Source: Clostridium sp. E02 (GTDB lineage Bacteria > Bacillota > Clostridia > Lachnospirales > Lachnospiraceae). From it: DNA of 64,000 nt. Shown here in pieces: positions 53,072 to 64,000 of the stretch. The stretch lies in the NCBI RefSeq assembly GCF_003833015.1, contig NZ_RJLQ01000002.1, positions 124,001-188,000 on the forward strand, written 5' to 3'. Numbering within the stretch: the first letter of the stretch is position 1; each line of letters opens with the position of its first letter. Below the pieces are notes generated by a model, which was not told where the DNA came from, ran no database searches, and saw only the letters and a program-made list of their open reading frames with translations. A program made the position numbers and the translations under genes.

Positions 53072-54369
53072 GAGTAGCATGGTTTACGCCGTTTAATATT
53101 GAAAGCGCAATTGGACGTTATAGTAAGTTCGCGACAGCTGTTTTAAAGAGATATGCAGATGTAGATATTTTTGTATGCCAGAACGGCAATCTTCATGACA
53201 CAGACTGTAATATTGTGAATTATACAGTTGAAAATGCAGGTGAATCGCTGAAAAAATATGATATTGCTGTATATAATATAGGTGATAATGCAATTTATCA
53301 TTCGGAGATTTATTTTGTATTAAAAAAGTATCCAGGAATAATTATTAATCATGATGTATGCCTACATAATTTGTTGAGAGGATATTATCTAGAGTATAAG
53401 AAAGATATTAATGGGTTTAAAGCCTTATTGAAAAGTACATATGGTGAGACTGAGGTTAAAGAAGTTTGGAATGCTGCTTTTTATCCGGAAAAGTTTGATA
53501 AATTGAATTTATTAAAATATAACTTATCAGAGCATATTGGAGATAATGCATTAGGTATGATTGTGCATTCTCAGTATCATGAAAAATATATGAGCAATAA
53601 TTTTAAAGGCAGTATGGCAGTTATACCGCTTTTGAATATGAGCGATGAATTAGAACAGCTTGATAAAGGTATAAAATTTAATGGATATAGTAATAGTAAA
53701 ATTCATATTTTGACAGTTGGTAATTTAAACAATAATAAGCGAATTCATTCTATAATATCTGTTTTGGGCGAAAATCCTATACTTGCTGAAAAGTTTGATT
53801 ATACAATAATTGGATCACAAGACAATATAAGTTATTTTGGGAAGTTAAAACAATTGATTAATAAATATAAGTTAAATGATCAAGTTAAAATGCTGGGTTT
53901 TGTTAATCATAAAGAGTTAGCTTATTATTATCAGAGGGCAGATATTATATCTAATCTTCGTTTTCCAGCTTATGAAGGTGCATCGGCATCAATTCAAGAA
54001 CAAATGGTAATTGGAAAACCATGCATAGTTACGAATACGGGAGTATATGCTGAGTATCCTGATGATTGCTTAATAAAGATTAATATAAATAATGAAATGC
54101 AAGAATTAACGAGAACATTTTTTGATATTATTGAAGAACATATTATAATAGAAAATATAGGAAAAAATGCTAAAGAGTTTGCATCAAAACACTTTGACAG
54201 AAATTTGTATGCATCAAGAGTATATGAATTCTTAAAACAGGTTATTTTTACTAGGCCAATATATGGTGTAAAAGATAAATGTATTCAGGTTATAAGTGAT
54301 ATGCCATCGGTTTATATGACAGGGCTACCCAGAAGAATAGCTGTGGAGATTGATGATTTATATAATTAG
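53068..54369 (+). CDS. Glycosyltransferase family 4
   Basis: A 433-residue GT-B enzyme. The N-terminal domain is divergent (WFTPFNIESAIGRYSKFATAVL, then HDVCLHNLLRGYYLE). The C-terminal domain has HILTVGNLNNNKRIHSII, VKMLGFVNHKELAYYYQRADI and AYEGASASIQEQMVIGKPCIVTNTG. The N-terminal plan resembles two-domain mannosyl/rhamnosyl transferases that act late in chain assembly, but no substrate can be named. Base composition is very AT-rich. Confidence 0.82.
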   Translation: MRVAWFTPFNIESAIGRYSKFATAVLKRYADVDIFVCQNGNLHDTDCNIVNYTVENAGESLKKYDIAVYNIGDNAIYHSEIYFVLKKYPGIIINHDVCLHNLLRGYYLEYKKDINGFKALLKSTYGETEVKEVWNAAFYPEKFDKLNLLKYNLSEHIGDNALGMIVHSQYHEKYMSNNFKGSMAVIPLLNMSDELEQLDKGIKFNGYSNSKIHILTVGNLNNNKRIHSIISVLGENPILAEKFDYTIIGSQDNISYFGKLKQLINKYKLNDQVKMLGFVNHKELAYYYQRADIISNLRFPAYEGASASIQEQMVIGKPCIVTNTGVYAEYPDDCLIKININNEMQELTRTFFDIIEEHIIIENIGKNAKEFASKHFDRNLYASRVYEFLKQVIFTRPIYGVKDKCIQVISDMPSVYMTGLPRRIAVEIDDLYN

Positions 54370-54389
54370 AAGTTATTTTTGGAGGAAAA

Positions 54390-56420
54390 ATGAAATATCT
54401 GATTTTGGTAATATTACTTAATTGTATGTTATGGCCACTTATCTCTTCAAAAGGAAAGGTATGGCACATATTAAAAGCTTTGGTCGCCTGCTTTGGATTA
54501 TTTATAACAGAGTATACAATTGTTTCATCTGTGCTACTATATTTTAATTTATTCGAGGTGAAAAGAGTCCTAATTATAGTCCTATTTATACAGATAGGAG
54601 GATATGTATTAGTTCGGCCCTCTTTAAAATTAGCATTAGAGTGTTTGGATTTTGATTTGAGAAAACATCTGGAAATAATTTTGTTGGTAATGTGTTTATT
54701 ACCGATTATAGTACTGAAGTCTGTTCCCATAGCTCCCCTTTTTGATGCGGGTGTTTATGGAGCGAAAACACTGGATTTAATCTCGGAAGATAATACTAGC
54801 AACATTAAGACGTTAGGTGAACTTGAAGTAGCGAATAATTCGATAAAAGAAGAACTGCTGACACTGCAAAAAACACAGGCAGGAATTTATCTATTTCCGG
54901 TTAATTCACAAAGTGGGGATATGAAATATGAGTATCACGGATTGCCAACTTGGCCGGCAATGATGGCATTGTCTGCAAAAATTGGAGGCATTCGAAATAT
55001 GAGCCAAATCTTGACTCCAATATTTATACTTATATGCTTAACTATGTATTTTTTTCTGGACAGCTTAAAGCTACCTAAAAAAAATAGATTATTATCAGTG
55101 CTTATTTTTGGGGCTTCTCCTCTGGTCCTTTATTTAGCAAAACTACCACTTTCAGAATTATTTATAACAGCACTTACATTTTTGACTCTTTTTCTCTTAA
55201 GTATGGAGGAGGATGTGCTGAAAATATTTGCTGGCCTTTCTTTAGGGGCGATGTGCTTATCGCATTTATCCTTATTTATGTATATGCCAATTATTTTTAT
55301 TAGCTTATTAGTTTTGTGCGAGATGAAAAATAATAAGGTATACGGTATTGTTAATATTATATCTAATGGTATCCTTATGTTATCCCTATTCTATGCAAAT
55401 AAAGTAACATCGTTATATACTGATGGTCAATTAGGAAAAATGTTTGGTCATAGTATTTCGATAAAAAATATAATTGGCATCATAATAATAGGAGCGCTCT
55501 TTTTTATAGTTATTCAAATTACGTTTATGTTCATAAAATATAATAACATTTTAAAGCGGTTATTAAGGACATTTTTGGAAAGCTATATTAATTACTTTAT
55601 AATTGGTTTACTAATTTCACTCGGGATTTTTACTATCTACCAATCATATATTTTGGGATTTACAGATAAATTAAAAGTAACAGATGATTCCTGGAGATTT
55701 AGAGCATTATATATTAATAAAGGTATTATGTCTTTAAAATATTTGAATATAGTTAATATAATCATGGCATCATCATATGTGGCTTTTCCATTAGTTGTCT
55801 GGAATATGGTGCGAAAAAAAGGCAAGAAGATAGAAGCTATTCTTATGGAACTTGTATTAATTTATTCTTTAGCTATTTATACAATTCTGCGTTGTGATTC
55901 TCCAATAAATTATAGTTCATCCAGATATTTTGTACCATTTATTATTCCGATGATTGTTTTGTTATTAGCAGTATATGTAGTATCTAAGAAGCAAATAGTG
56001 ATTATAAGCTGTATTTGCGTACTTACATCGTTACCATTCAATTTAATGCTGGCAAAGACAAATGAATACTATGGAAATATACAATTTATGGAAGATATTA
56101 GCATGATAGTGGGAAAACAAAGCTGGGTTTTTATTAATCCTGAAGAGACATTCGTATCTTACCAATTGACTACTAATCTAAGGGAATATAATGATAATAA
56201 AGTTTTTGACCTGGATTCTGTGGATAAATTGAGAAAGTATAGTGATGTACAGCCAATGTACGTGATTACAATGAATGAAATTAATAATGAAAAATATGAA
56301 AAAATATTGGAGAAAAAGTATCCTATAGTAGGAGAATTGTATAGTTTAAATGTAATATATCCTTTGACTGTAGGAAAAGCAATGATGCAAGTTTATGTAT
56401 ATAAAATAATTAGTACTTAG
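54390..56420 (+). CDS. Large polytopic membrane protein, possible GT-C-type glycosyltransferase
   Basis: A 676-residue protein with a good GGAGG site and roughly fourteen hydrophobic segments; the last 130 residues are mostly soluble. A loop after the fourth segment contains FDAGVYGAKTLDLISEDN, acidic and aromatic as in the catalytic first loop of GT-C enzymes, and a later YEYHGLPTWPAMMAL has the lipid-donor-site look of the family. The DPM1-like gene next to it could provide its polyprenyl-phosphate donor. The family is not recognised by name. Confidence 0.55.
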   Translation: MKYLILVILLNCMLWPLISSKGKVWHILKALVACFGLFITEYTIVSSVLLYFNLFEVKRVLIIVLFIQIGGYVLVRPSLKLALECLDFDLRKHLEIILLVMCLLPIIVLKSVPIAPLFDAGVYGAKTLDLISEDNTSNIKTLGELEVANNSIKEELLTLQKTQAGIYLFPVNSQSGDMKYEYHGLPTWPAMMALSAKIGGIRNMSQILTPIFILICLTMYFFLDSLKLPKKNRLLSVLIFGASPLVLYLAKLPLSELFITALTFLTLFLLSMEEDVLKIFAGLSLGAMCLSHLSLFMYMPIIFISLLVLCEMKNNKVYGIVNIISNGILMLSLFYANKVTSLYTDGQLGKMFGHSISIKNIIGIIIIGALFFIVIQITFMFIKYNNILKRLLRTFLESYINYFIIGLLISLGIFTIYQSYILGFTDKLKVTDDSWRFRALYINKGIMSLKYLNIVNIIMASSYVAFPLVVWNMVRKKGKKIEAILMELVLIYSLAIYTILRCDSPINYSSSRYFVPFIIPMIVLLLAVYVVSKKQIVIISCICVLTSLPFNLMLAKTNEYYGNIQFMEDISMIVGKQSWVFINPEETFVSYQLTTNLREYNDNKVFDLDSVDKLRKYSDVQPMYVITMNEINNEKYEKILEKKYPIVGELYSLNVIYPLTVGKAMMQVYVYKIIST

Positions 56421-56428
56421 GAGGATTT

Positions 56429-57394
56429 ATGAAACTTATCATACAAATACCGTGCTATAACGAAGCAGAAACGTTGGAAATTGCGTTGAAAGACCTGCCA
56501 AAAGAGATTAAGGGAATTGATACGGTTGAGTACTTAATTATTAATGACGGAAGTAAAGATAATACGGTTGAAGTAGCAAGAAAATGGGGGGTTCATTATA
56601 TAGTAAATTTTAAACGAAATAAGGGACTTGCTAAAGGGTTTATGGCAGGTTTAGATGCGTGTTTAAGAAATGGTGCGGATATAATTGTGAATACGGATGC
56701 GGACAATCAATATTATGGAAAGGATATTGAGAAACTAGTTAAACCGATAATCCAAGGTAACGCAGATATCGTTATCGGCGAAAGACCAATTGATGATACG
56801 GAGCACTTTTCACTGATGAAGAAGAAGCTTCAACGCTTTGGCAGTTGGGTCGTAAGAAAGGCTTCAAAAACAGATATTCCAGATGCTCCCAGTGGTTTTC
56901 GAGCATATAGCCGTGAAGCGGCAATGCGATTAAATGTTGTGAATGAGTATACATATACACTTGAAACAATTGTTCAGGCTGGGCGAGATAAAATTGCTAT
57001 GATATCAGTCCCCATTCGTACAAATCCAGAATTACGAAGTTCTCGCTTATTTAATAGTATGTTTGGGTATGTAAAGAAATCTATGTTGACAATTATCCGG
57101 GCTTTTATGATGTATAAACCGCTTCGTTTTTTTTCTTTGATAGGTTTAATACCCGTTCTTTTTGGAATTGGTATAGGAATTCGTTATTTGTTTTTTTTTG
57201 TAATTGGATCTGGAGATGGTCATGTACAGTCCTTAATTTTAGCAAGTTTATTGATTTTAGTGGGTGTGCAAACTATAGTTGTTGGCTTACAGGCTGATAT
57301 TATTGCGGCGAATAGAAAAATTCTTGAAGATATCCAGTATCATGTAAGAAAACTTGATTATGATAAGGATAAGGATAATGCAGATAAAACGTAG
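56429..57394 (+). CDS. GtrB/DPM1-like polyprenyl-phosphate glycosyltransferase
   Basis: A 321-residue GT2 enzyme with two C-terminal membrane segments (about 235-295). Motifs: IIQIPCYNEAETL, LIINDGSKDNT, NKGLAKGFMAGLDA and NTDADNQY with the metal-binding DxD. SGFRAYSREAAMRL and the following YTLETI are typical of the dolichol-phosphate-mannose synthase type. The gene overlaps the GtrA gene by 17 bases, the usual flippase partner. Together they would supply a lipid-linked sugar on the outer face. Confidence 0.9.
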   Translation: MKLIIQIPCYNEAETLEIALKDLPKEIKGIDTVEYLIINDGSKDNTVEVARKWGVHYIVNFKRNKGLAKGFMAGLDACLRNGADIIVNTDADNQYYGKDIEKLVKPIIQGNADIVIGERPIDDTEHFSLMKKKLQRFGSWVVRKASKTDIPDAPSGFRAYSREAAMRLNVVNEYTYTLETIVQAGRDKIAMISVPIRTNPELRSSRLFNSMFGYVKKSMLTIIRAFMMYKPLRFFSLIGLIPVLFGIGIGIRYLFFFVIGSGDGHVQSLILASLLILVGVQTIVVGLQADIIAANRKILEDIQYHVRKLDYDKDKDNADKT

Positions 57395-57797
57395 ACAAAT
57401 AAATAGAATTTTGAACAGTGATAAAGTTCTTTACGGGGTGTTTGGTATAATTACTTCTATCTTGAATATAGTATTATTTCAAGTTTTAATTTGGACAGGT
57501 CTGGATTATAGATATTCAAATTTTATTACACTGGTTGTCGTAAAATTAGCAGCATATTTGTGCAATAAAAATTTTGTATTTCAAAGTAAGTCTGGAAGCC
57601 GTTTGGAACTGTTGAAAGAATTTTGTCGTTTTGTTGTTGCCCGAGGTGCCACCATGATTATTGATTATTTTGGTCTGATTTTTATGGCTGAAAATTTACG
57701 TGCAGATAAGTTTATTAGTAAATGTTTAATTACGGTTTTGGTTATAGCTATCAATTATTTTGTTGGAAAAAAGCATGTTTTTAAAACAAACAGATAA
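57378..57797 (+). CDS. GtrA-family membrane protein
   Basis: A 139-residue protein with four membrane segments and the GtrA pattern: GVFGIITSILNIVLF, YRYSNFITLVVVKLAAYLCNKNFVF, and C-terminal INYFVGKKHVFK. I chose the ATG at 57378, preceded by AAGGAT repeats; the upstream frame (57354) gives a basic peptide not typical of the family. GtrA proteins are thought to flip polyprenyl-phosphate sugars made by the neighbouring GtrB-like enzyme. Confidence 0.88.
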   Translation: MQIKRRQINRILNSDKVLYGVFGIITSILNIVLFQVLIWTGLDYRYSNFITLVVVKLAAYLCNKNFVFQSKSGSRLELLKEFCRFVVARGATMIIDYFGLIFMAENLRADKFISKCLITVLVIAINYFVGKKHVFKTNR

Positions 57798-57830
57798 AAG
57801 TAAATTAGAATAATTCGGAAAGGCAAGGAT

Positions 57831-59000
57831 ATGCGAAAGATAGCAGTTGCAGGAACGGGATATGTAGGATTATCTAATGCAGTATTATTGGCACAGCACA
57901 ATCAAGTGATGGCGTTGGATATTGTAGAAGAGAAAGTGGATTTAATTAATGAAAGGATTGCTCCAATTGCAGATATAGAATTAGAAGAGTATCTATCTAA
58001 AAAAGAATTAAATCTGAAAGCTACATTGAAGCCAGAAGAAGCATTCAGCGAAGCAGAGTTTATCATAATTTCTACGCCTACTAATTATGATTCGGTGAAA
58101 AATTACTTTGATACGAGAACCGTAGAAGACGCACTGGAGAAAGCATTAAGATTGGCACCAGATGCAATGATAATTATTAAATCCACTGTTCCGGTAGGGT
58201 ATACAGAAGAGATTAGAAGGCGTTTTCAAAAGAATAATATTATGTTTTCACCAGAATTTTTGAGAGAGGGAAGGGCCTTGTATGATAATCTTTATCCTTC
58301 CAGAATTATAGTTGGAGAAGACTCAGACTGTGCCCATGAATTTGCGGGTCTATTACAACAAGGTGCAATAAAGAAAGATATTCCTACTTTATTTACTAAT
58401 TCCACGGAGGCTGAAGCCATAAAGCTATTTGCCAATACATATCTGGCAATGCGTGTGTCGTTTTTTAATGAACTGGATACTTATGCAGAATTGCGTGGCT
58501 TGAATACAAAACAGATTATTGAAGGAGTATCTTTAGATCCAAGAATAGGAGATTTTTATAATAATCCATCGTTTGGATACGGTGGATACTGCCTGCCAAA
58601 AGATACGAAGCAATTGCTGGCAAATTATTCTGATGTTCCCAACAATATCATGGTCGCAATTGTAGATGCCAACCGAACTAGAAAGGATTTTATCGCTGAG
58701 CAAGTGCTGGCTTGCAATCCAGAGGTTGTGGGGGTATATCGCCTTACAATGAAATCTAATTCTGATAATTTCAGACAGTCATCAATTCAAGGAGTTATGA
58801 AGAGGATAAAGGCCAAGGGAATCAAAGTTGTGGTTTTTGAGCCTGCTATGAAAGAATCTGAATTTTTTAAATCTGCAGTAATACGGGACTTGGAAGACTT
58901 TAAGAAGATGTCGGACATTATTATAGCAAATCGCTGGGAAGCAGAACTTTTAGATGTACAAAATAAAGTTTATACCAGGGATATGTATGGAAGAGATTGA
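57831..59000 (+). CDS. ugd: UDP-glucose 6-dehydrogenase
   Basis: A 389-residue nucleotide-sugar dehydrogenase that makes UDP-glucuronate with two NAD. The NAD-binding [10 protein letters not shown] is at 8-17, STPTNYD and KSTVPVGYT follow, and the catalytic cysteine is at about 254 in [15 protein letters not shown]. The length and the [10 protein letters not shown] form are those of short UDP-glucose dehydrogenases such as HasB, not of the longer WecC type. It gives the cluster a uronic-acid donor and so probably a negative charge in the glycan. Confidence 0.93.
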   Translation: MRKIAVAGTGYVGLSNAVLLAQHNQVMALDIVEEKVDLINERIAPIADIELEEYLSKKELNLKATLKPEEAFSEAEFIIISTPTNYDSVKNYFDTRTVEDALEKALRLAPDAMIIIKSTVPVGYTEEIRRRFQKNNIMFSPEFLREGRALYDNLYPSRIIVGEDSDCAHEFAGLLQQGAIKKDIPTLFTNSTEAEAIKLFANTYLAMRVSFFNELDTYAELRGLNTKQIIEGVSLDPRIGDFYNNPSFGYGGYCLPKDTKQLLANYSDVPNNIMVAIVDANRTRKDFIAEQVLACNPEVVGVYRLTMKSNSDNFRQSSIQGVMKRIKAKGIKVVVFEPAMKESEFFKSAVIRDLEDFKKMSDIIIANRWEAELLDVQNKVYTRDMYGRD

Positions 59001-59038
59001 GAAGGTTATAAATTTTAAGATTAAAAGGAAAATATATA

Positions 59039-61108
59039 ATGAAAAATCAGATTTTAAAAATAAAATCAGTTTGGTTAGAGTTTATAATTTGGTCAATATT
59101 TATTGGTAGTATATGTTTTATTCTAGTATATGGAATTGCTTCACTGGATGTTACAAATGATAATTGGCTTTTAAACGCGGAAGATCTAAATCAGCATTAT
59201 ATTGGTTGGAAATTTTTTAGAAGATCCGATTGGCGCTTTCCGGTTGGGTTGATACAGGGTATAACAGAAACTCCCATTTCTATTATTTATACAGATTCGA
59301 TTCCGTTGTTTGCAGTTTTATTTAAATTAGCGTCTCCCATATTACCCAAAACATTTCAATATTTTGGACTGTGGGGGATTGTTTCTTTTATCTTACAAGC
59401 TTATTTTGCAATGATATTGTTAAACGTATTCATAAAAGAGAAATTTGCAATAATTACTGGCAGTATTTTTTTTGTAATGTCACCTATGGTCTTAATGCGT
59501 ATGTTTGGTCATACTGCACTTGGAGGAAATTGGCTGATATTAGCCGCATTGTCCGCATGGGCTTATAGGAAAACAGTTAAAGGATTTAGATCTAATATTA
59601 TGATATGGTCAACACTAATGGTTCTTGCGGTCACAGTGCATATGTATTATATTCCAATGGTCTTGGCTATTATGTGTGCATCTTATTTAAATCAAATTCT
59701 AGATGGCAAGAAAGAGAAAATTGTTAAATTGTCAATAGTTACAATTGGTATCTCAATCGTAAGTGCGCTTATAGTGATGTATGCTTTAGGAGCATTTTAC
59801 GGTGAACCGAATGTGCTACAGGGTGGTGTAAGGCAGTTTTCCGCAAATTTAAATACATTTTTTAATTCACAGGGAACATCTATGTTTTTAAAAGGGTTTG
59901 CGTTGATATCATCTCTTCAAGGGGAAGGGTATGGATATTTAGGATTAGGGGTCATAGTTATGTTGGCATTAGGAATTACGGGAGGAATATTAAATAAGAA
60001 AAAAATTGAAATAGATAATAATTTTTTCTTATGCTTAATTATTCTTACTCTTATTCTTGGAGGCTATGCATTAAGTCCTTGTATTACATGGAATGCCAGA
60101 GTGTTGATTAATATTCCATGGCCTGAAGTAATTATTAAAGTTTTCAGTATTTTCAGAGTTACGGGTAGATTTGTTTGGCCAATTTATTATATTATATTTA
60201 CTTTGGCTATTGTATTGTTGATAAAAGTATATTCAAAAAAATTATCTTTCCCGTTGCTAATAGCTGGAATTGTGTTACAGATGGCAGATATCTCTCCATT
60301 AATAAAAATTGCACATGAGAGAGTAGAAGCAGATATTCCATCAAGTATTATTCAGAATACAGCATGGGGAGATATGAAGGCAGATTTTGATAAAATAGAG
60401 TTTATTACAAGCTTTTCGAAAACCGGAGATCCGCAGGCTCTCCTTGTTAACTTTTTTTCTATGAAAGAAGTCTTTGATATAGCTGAATATGCATGTGATA
60501 ATCAAATGAATATTAATGATTTTTATATTGGAAGAAGGAATGGAAAATATATAGAAGATACAAAATATGCAAATTGGTGCGGTCTTCTGAAGGGAGATGT
60601 CAATGAACGGACCATATATATATTTAGTAATATGCCATATATCTTGATAGATAATCCTAATATTAATATCTATGAATGTGATGGATTGATTATTGGTATA
60701 TCCAGTAATTATAAATGGATAAATGAACCGGAAAATAAAGTCACCAAAACAAAACCAGTGGATATTATACGGGAGTCTATGTATATAAACAATGGAGTAG
60801 ATATTGATGGACAGCGTATTATATATCCCAATGGTATTTCATATGGACCGTATGCACCTATTGATAAGGGTATTTATCAGGTTACTGCGGAAGGGAAAAA
60901 TCTGAAATCAGGAGATTTTGATGTTTTTAGCCATGAGAAAAATAAAAATATTCCAATTTATAATTTAAAAAGATCATCAGAAAAAACTTCTTTTAATATA
61001 AAATTATTAGAACCAATATATGATATCGAAATTCGTTTGGCTAATAATCAAGATGATAATATTATTCTTAAAAAGTTAAATATACAAAAAATTGGAGATA
61101 AAAATTAA
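59039..61108 (+). CDS. Large polytopic membrane protein, DUF6311-like
   Basis: A 689-residue protein with about ten membrane segments up to residue 420 and a soluble C-terminal part of about 260 residues that should lie outside. The first external loop has NWLLNAEDLNQHYIGWKFFRRSDWRFPVG and then SIIYTDSIPLFAVLFKL, which I recall from the DUF6311 family of glycan clusters. Acidic residues in that loop suggest a GT-C transferase. Its stop shares one base with the start of the GT2 gene behind it, so the two should act together. Confidence 0.68.
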   Translation: MKNQILKIKSVWLEFIIWSIFIGSICFILVYGIASLDVTNDNWLLNAEDLNQHYIGWKFFRRSDWRFPVGLIQGITETPISIIYTDSIPLFAVLFKLASPILPKTFQYFGLWGIVSFILQAYFAMILLNVFIKEKFAIITGSIFFVMSPMVLMRMFGHTALGGNWLILAALSAWAYRKTVKGFRSNIMIWSTLMVLAVTVHMYYIPMVLAIMCASYLNQILDGKKEKIVKLSIVTIGISIVSALIVMYALGAFYGEPNVLQGGVRQFSANLNTFFNSQGTSMFLKGFALISSLQGEGYGYLGLGVIVMLALGITGGILNKKKIEIDNNFFLCLIILTLILGGYALSPCITWNARVLINIPWPEVIIKVFSIFRVTGRFVWPIYYIIFTLAIVLLIKVYSKKLSFPLLIAGIVLQMADISPLIKIAHERVEADIPSSIIQNTAWGDMKADFDKIEFITSFSKTGDPQALLVNFFSMKEVFDIAEYACDNQMNINDFYIGRRNGKYIEDTKYANWCGLLKGDVNERTIYIFSNMPYILIDNPNINIYECDGLIIGISSNYKWINEPENKVTKTKPVDIIRESMYINNGVDIDGQRIIYPNGISYGPYAPIDKGIYQVTAEGKNLKSGDFDVFSHEKNKNIPIYNLKRSSEKTSFNIKLLEPIYDIEIRLANNQDDNIILKKLNIQKIGDKN

Positions 61109-62055
61109 TGATATCGGTTATATTACCAGCCTGTAATGAAGAAAAAATGATAGAAAAAGCATATTTTACTATAGTTGAGTTATTAAGAGCAGAAAAAATA
61201 ATATATGAAATAATTTTTATAGACGATGGATCTAAAGATGGAACGTGGGATGAAATTCGTAGCCTTGAACAAAGAGGGGCGGTTAAAGGAATAACATTTT
61301 CTAGGAATTTTGGAAAAGAAGCGGCTATAATGGCGGGATTGACTTACGCTTCTGGAGATTGCTGTGTTGTAATGGATTGCGATTTACAGCATCCGCCTAA
61401 GACTATAATTGAAATGTACCGTTTATGGGAACAAGGATATGAAGTTATAGATGGAGTCAAGAAGAATAGAGGAAAAGAAAGCGGTTTACATAGAATTGCG
61501 GCCCAGACCTTTTATAGACTAATTAGTAATGCGACCCATCTGGATATGTCAAATGCATCTGATTTTAAGCTGCTTGATAGAAAAGCCGTAGATGTTTTAT
61601 TGAGACTACCGGAAAGACAGCCTTTTTTTCGAGCATTATCTTCCTGGATAGGATTTAAAACGGCAGTGATTGAATTTGAGGTACAGGAACGTGAAATCGG
61701 TGAATCAAAATGGTCGTTGAAGTCACTGATAAAGTATGCGTTAACGAATATTACATCTTTTTCAACTATTCCGCTTCATTTTGTTACAATTTCGGGATTC
61801 CTGTTTTTGATTTTCTCCATGATACTGGGGATTCAGATGCTTTATTTTCACTATAGTGGACGTGCTTTAGAAGGTTTTACTACAATTATAATATTACTTC
61901 TTTTAATTGGAAGTATTTTGATGATTGGATTGGGTATTGTTGGCTATTATATTGCCAAAATATATGATGAAGTGAAAGGACGTCCTAGATACATTGTTTC
62001 CGAGATAGCTACATCTGAAAACGAGAAAAACAACAAGGATTCATTTAATATTTAA
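61108..62055 (+). CDS. GtrB/DPM1-like polyprenyl-phosphate glycosyltransferase
   Basis: A 315-residue GT2 enzyme with two C-terminal membrane segments (about 230-295). SVILPACNEEKMI, FIDDGSKDGTW, FSRNFGKEAAIMAGL and VMDCDLQHPP are the donor- and metal-binding motifs, and NASDFKLLDRKAVDVLL and ERQPFFRALSSWIGF follow the GtrB type closely. It resembles the enzyme at 25200 more than that at 56429. It is the last gene before the manC promoter; no clear terminator follows it. Confidence 0.9.
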   Translation: MISVILPACNEEKMIEKAYFTIVELLRAEKIIYEIIFIDDGSKDGTWDEIRSLEQRGAVKGITFSRNFGKEAAIMAGLTYASGDCCVVMDCDLQHPPKTIIEMYRLWEQGYEVIDGVKKNRGKESGLHRIAAQTFYRLISNATHLDMSNASDFKLLDRKAVDVLLRLPERQPFFRALSSWIGFKTAVIEFEVQEREIGESKWSLKSLIKYALTNITSFSTIPLHFVTISGFLFLIFSMILGIQMLYFHYSGRALEGFTTIIILLLLIGSILMIGLGIVGYYIAKIYDEVKGRPRYIVSEIATSENEKNNKDSFNI

Positions 62056-62067
62056 TAAAATCATAAT

Positions 62068-62096
62068 TTGCATTTCTCATATGCATATAGTACAAT
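62068..62096 (+). promoter_or_regulatory. Internal promoter in front of manC
   Basis: TTGCAT and TACAAT are separated by 17 bases, 38 bases before the manC ATG. It would let GDP-mannose genes be made independently of the long operon. Confidence 0.55.
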
Positions 62097-62134
62097 TATT
62101 TTTAGAATTAATTCATAAAAGGAGAACAGTTTAT

Positions 62135-64000
<1,866 letters not shown>

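Overview
The window looks like the chromosome of a low-to-moderate GC Gram-positive anaerobe of the Clostridia, most likely Lachnospiraceae (Lacrimispora/Hungatella-like). That placement is inference. It rests on AGGAGG-type ribosome binding sites, sigma-A-like promoters, a YesM/YesN-type two-component system, choline-binding-type cell-wall repeats, GH25 lysozyme and lipoprotein solute binders, and the absence of any LPS core or lipid A gene. The theme is cell-surface carbohydrate: a sugar sensing and uptake locus, then about 54 kb of envelope glycan genes.

Layout. (1) 1-353: the end of a rhamnosyltransferase-like gene. (2) 496-9741: sugar perception and uptake. A membrane-anchored sugar-binding protein, a LytS/YesM-type kinase, a YesN-type regulator and a XylF-like lipoprotein form one overlapping operon. 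A terminator separates it from a ChvE-MmsA-MmsB sugar ABC transporter. (3) 9927-26135: one long operon bounded by a promoter and a bidirectional terminator. It holds rfbC, a Wzm/Wzt exporter, a methyltransferase, a 1045-residue kinase-like/coiled-coil/GT2/GT4 fusion, the four GDP-heptose genes (hddC, hddA, gmhB, gmhA), three large membrane proteins of GT-C type and a DPM1-like glycosyltransferase. (4) 26213-33341: a choline-type island. Two minus-strand choline-binding-repeat proteins (one a GH25 lysozyme) lie next to a minus-strand wHTH-LicC-LicA fusion, and a strongly promoted plus-strand repeat protein follows. (5) 33528-40403: an O-antigen-ligase-like protein, then an operon with an initiating phosphoglycosyltransferase and three glycosyltransferases. 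(6) 40404-41369: decayed IS200 and IS3-type transposase genes and a promoter that duplicates the one upstream of 35432. (7) 41370-62055: an AT-rich operon with duplicated glycosyltransferase pairs, a second Wzm/Wzt exporter, a DUF4214-like protein, a perosamine-synthase-like aminotransferase with an acetyltransferase, more glycosyltransferases, GtrA/GtrB-like proteins, UDP-glucose dehydrogenase and GT-C-like membrane proteins. (8) 62135-64000: manC and the start of gmd, under their own promoter.

How the genes may work together. The first exporter operon appears to build a heptose-containing glycan on a lipid carrier. The methyltransferase plus kinase-like/coiled-coil protein may cap and measure the chain, as WbdD does in E. 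coli O9a, and the Wzt C-terminal domain may recognise the cap. The GT-C proteins and DPM1-like enzyme could add side groups outside the membrane. The second cluster would make a different glycan, plausibly containing N-acetylperosamine (ManC, Gmd, DegT, acetyltransferase) and glucuronic acid (Ugd). The LicC-LicA fusion would supply phosphocholine, which the neighbouring repeat proteins could bind.

Most product names rest on recognisable motifs read by eye. No alignment or database search was run, so substrate specificities are inference.
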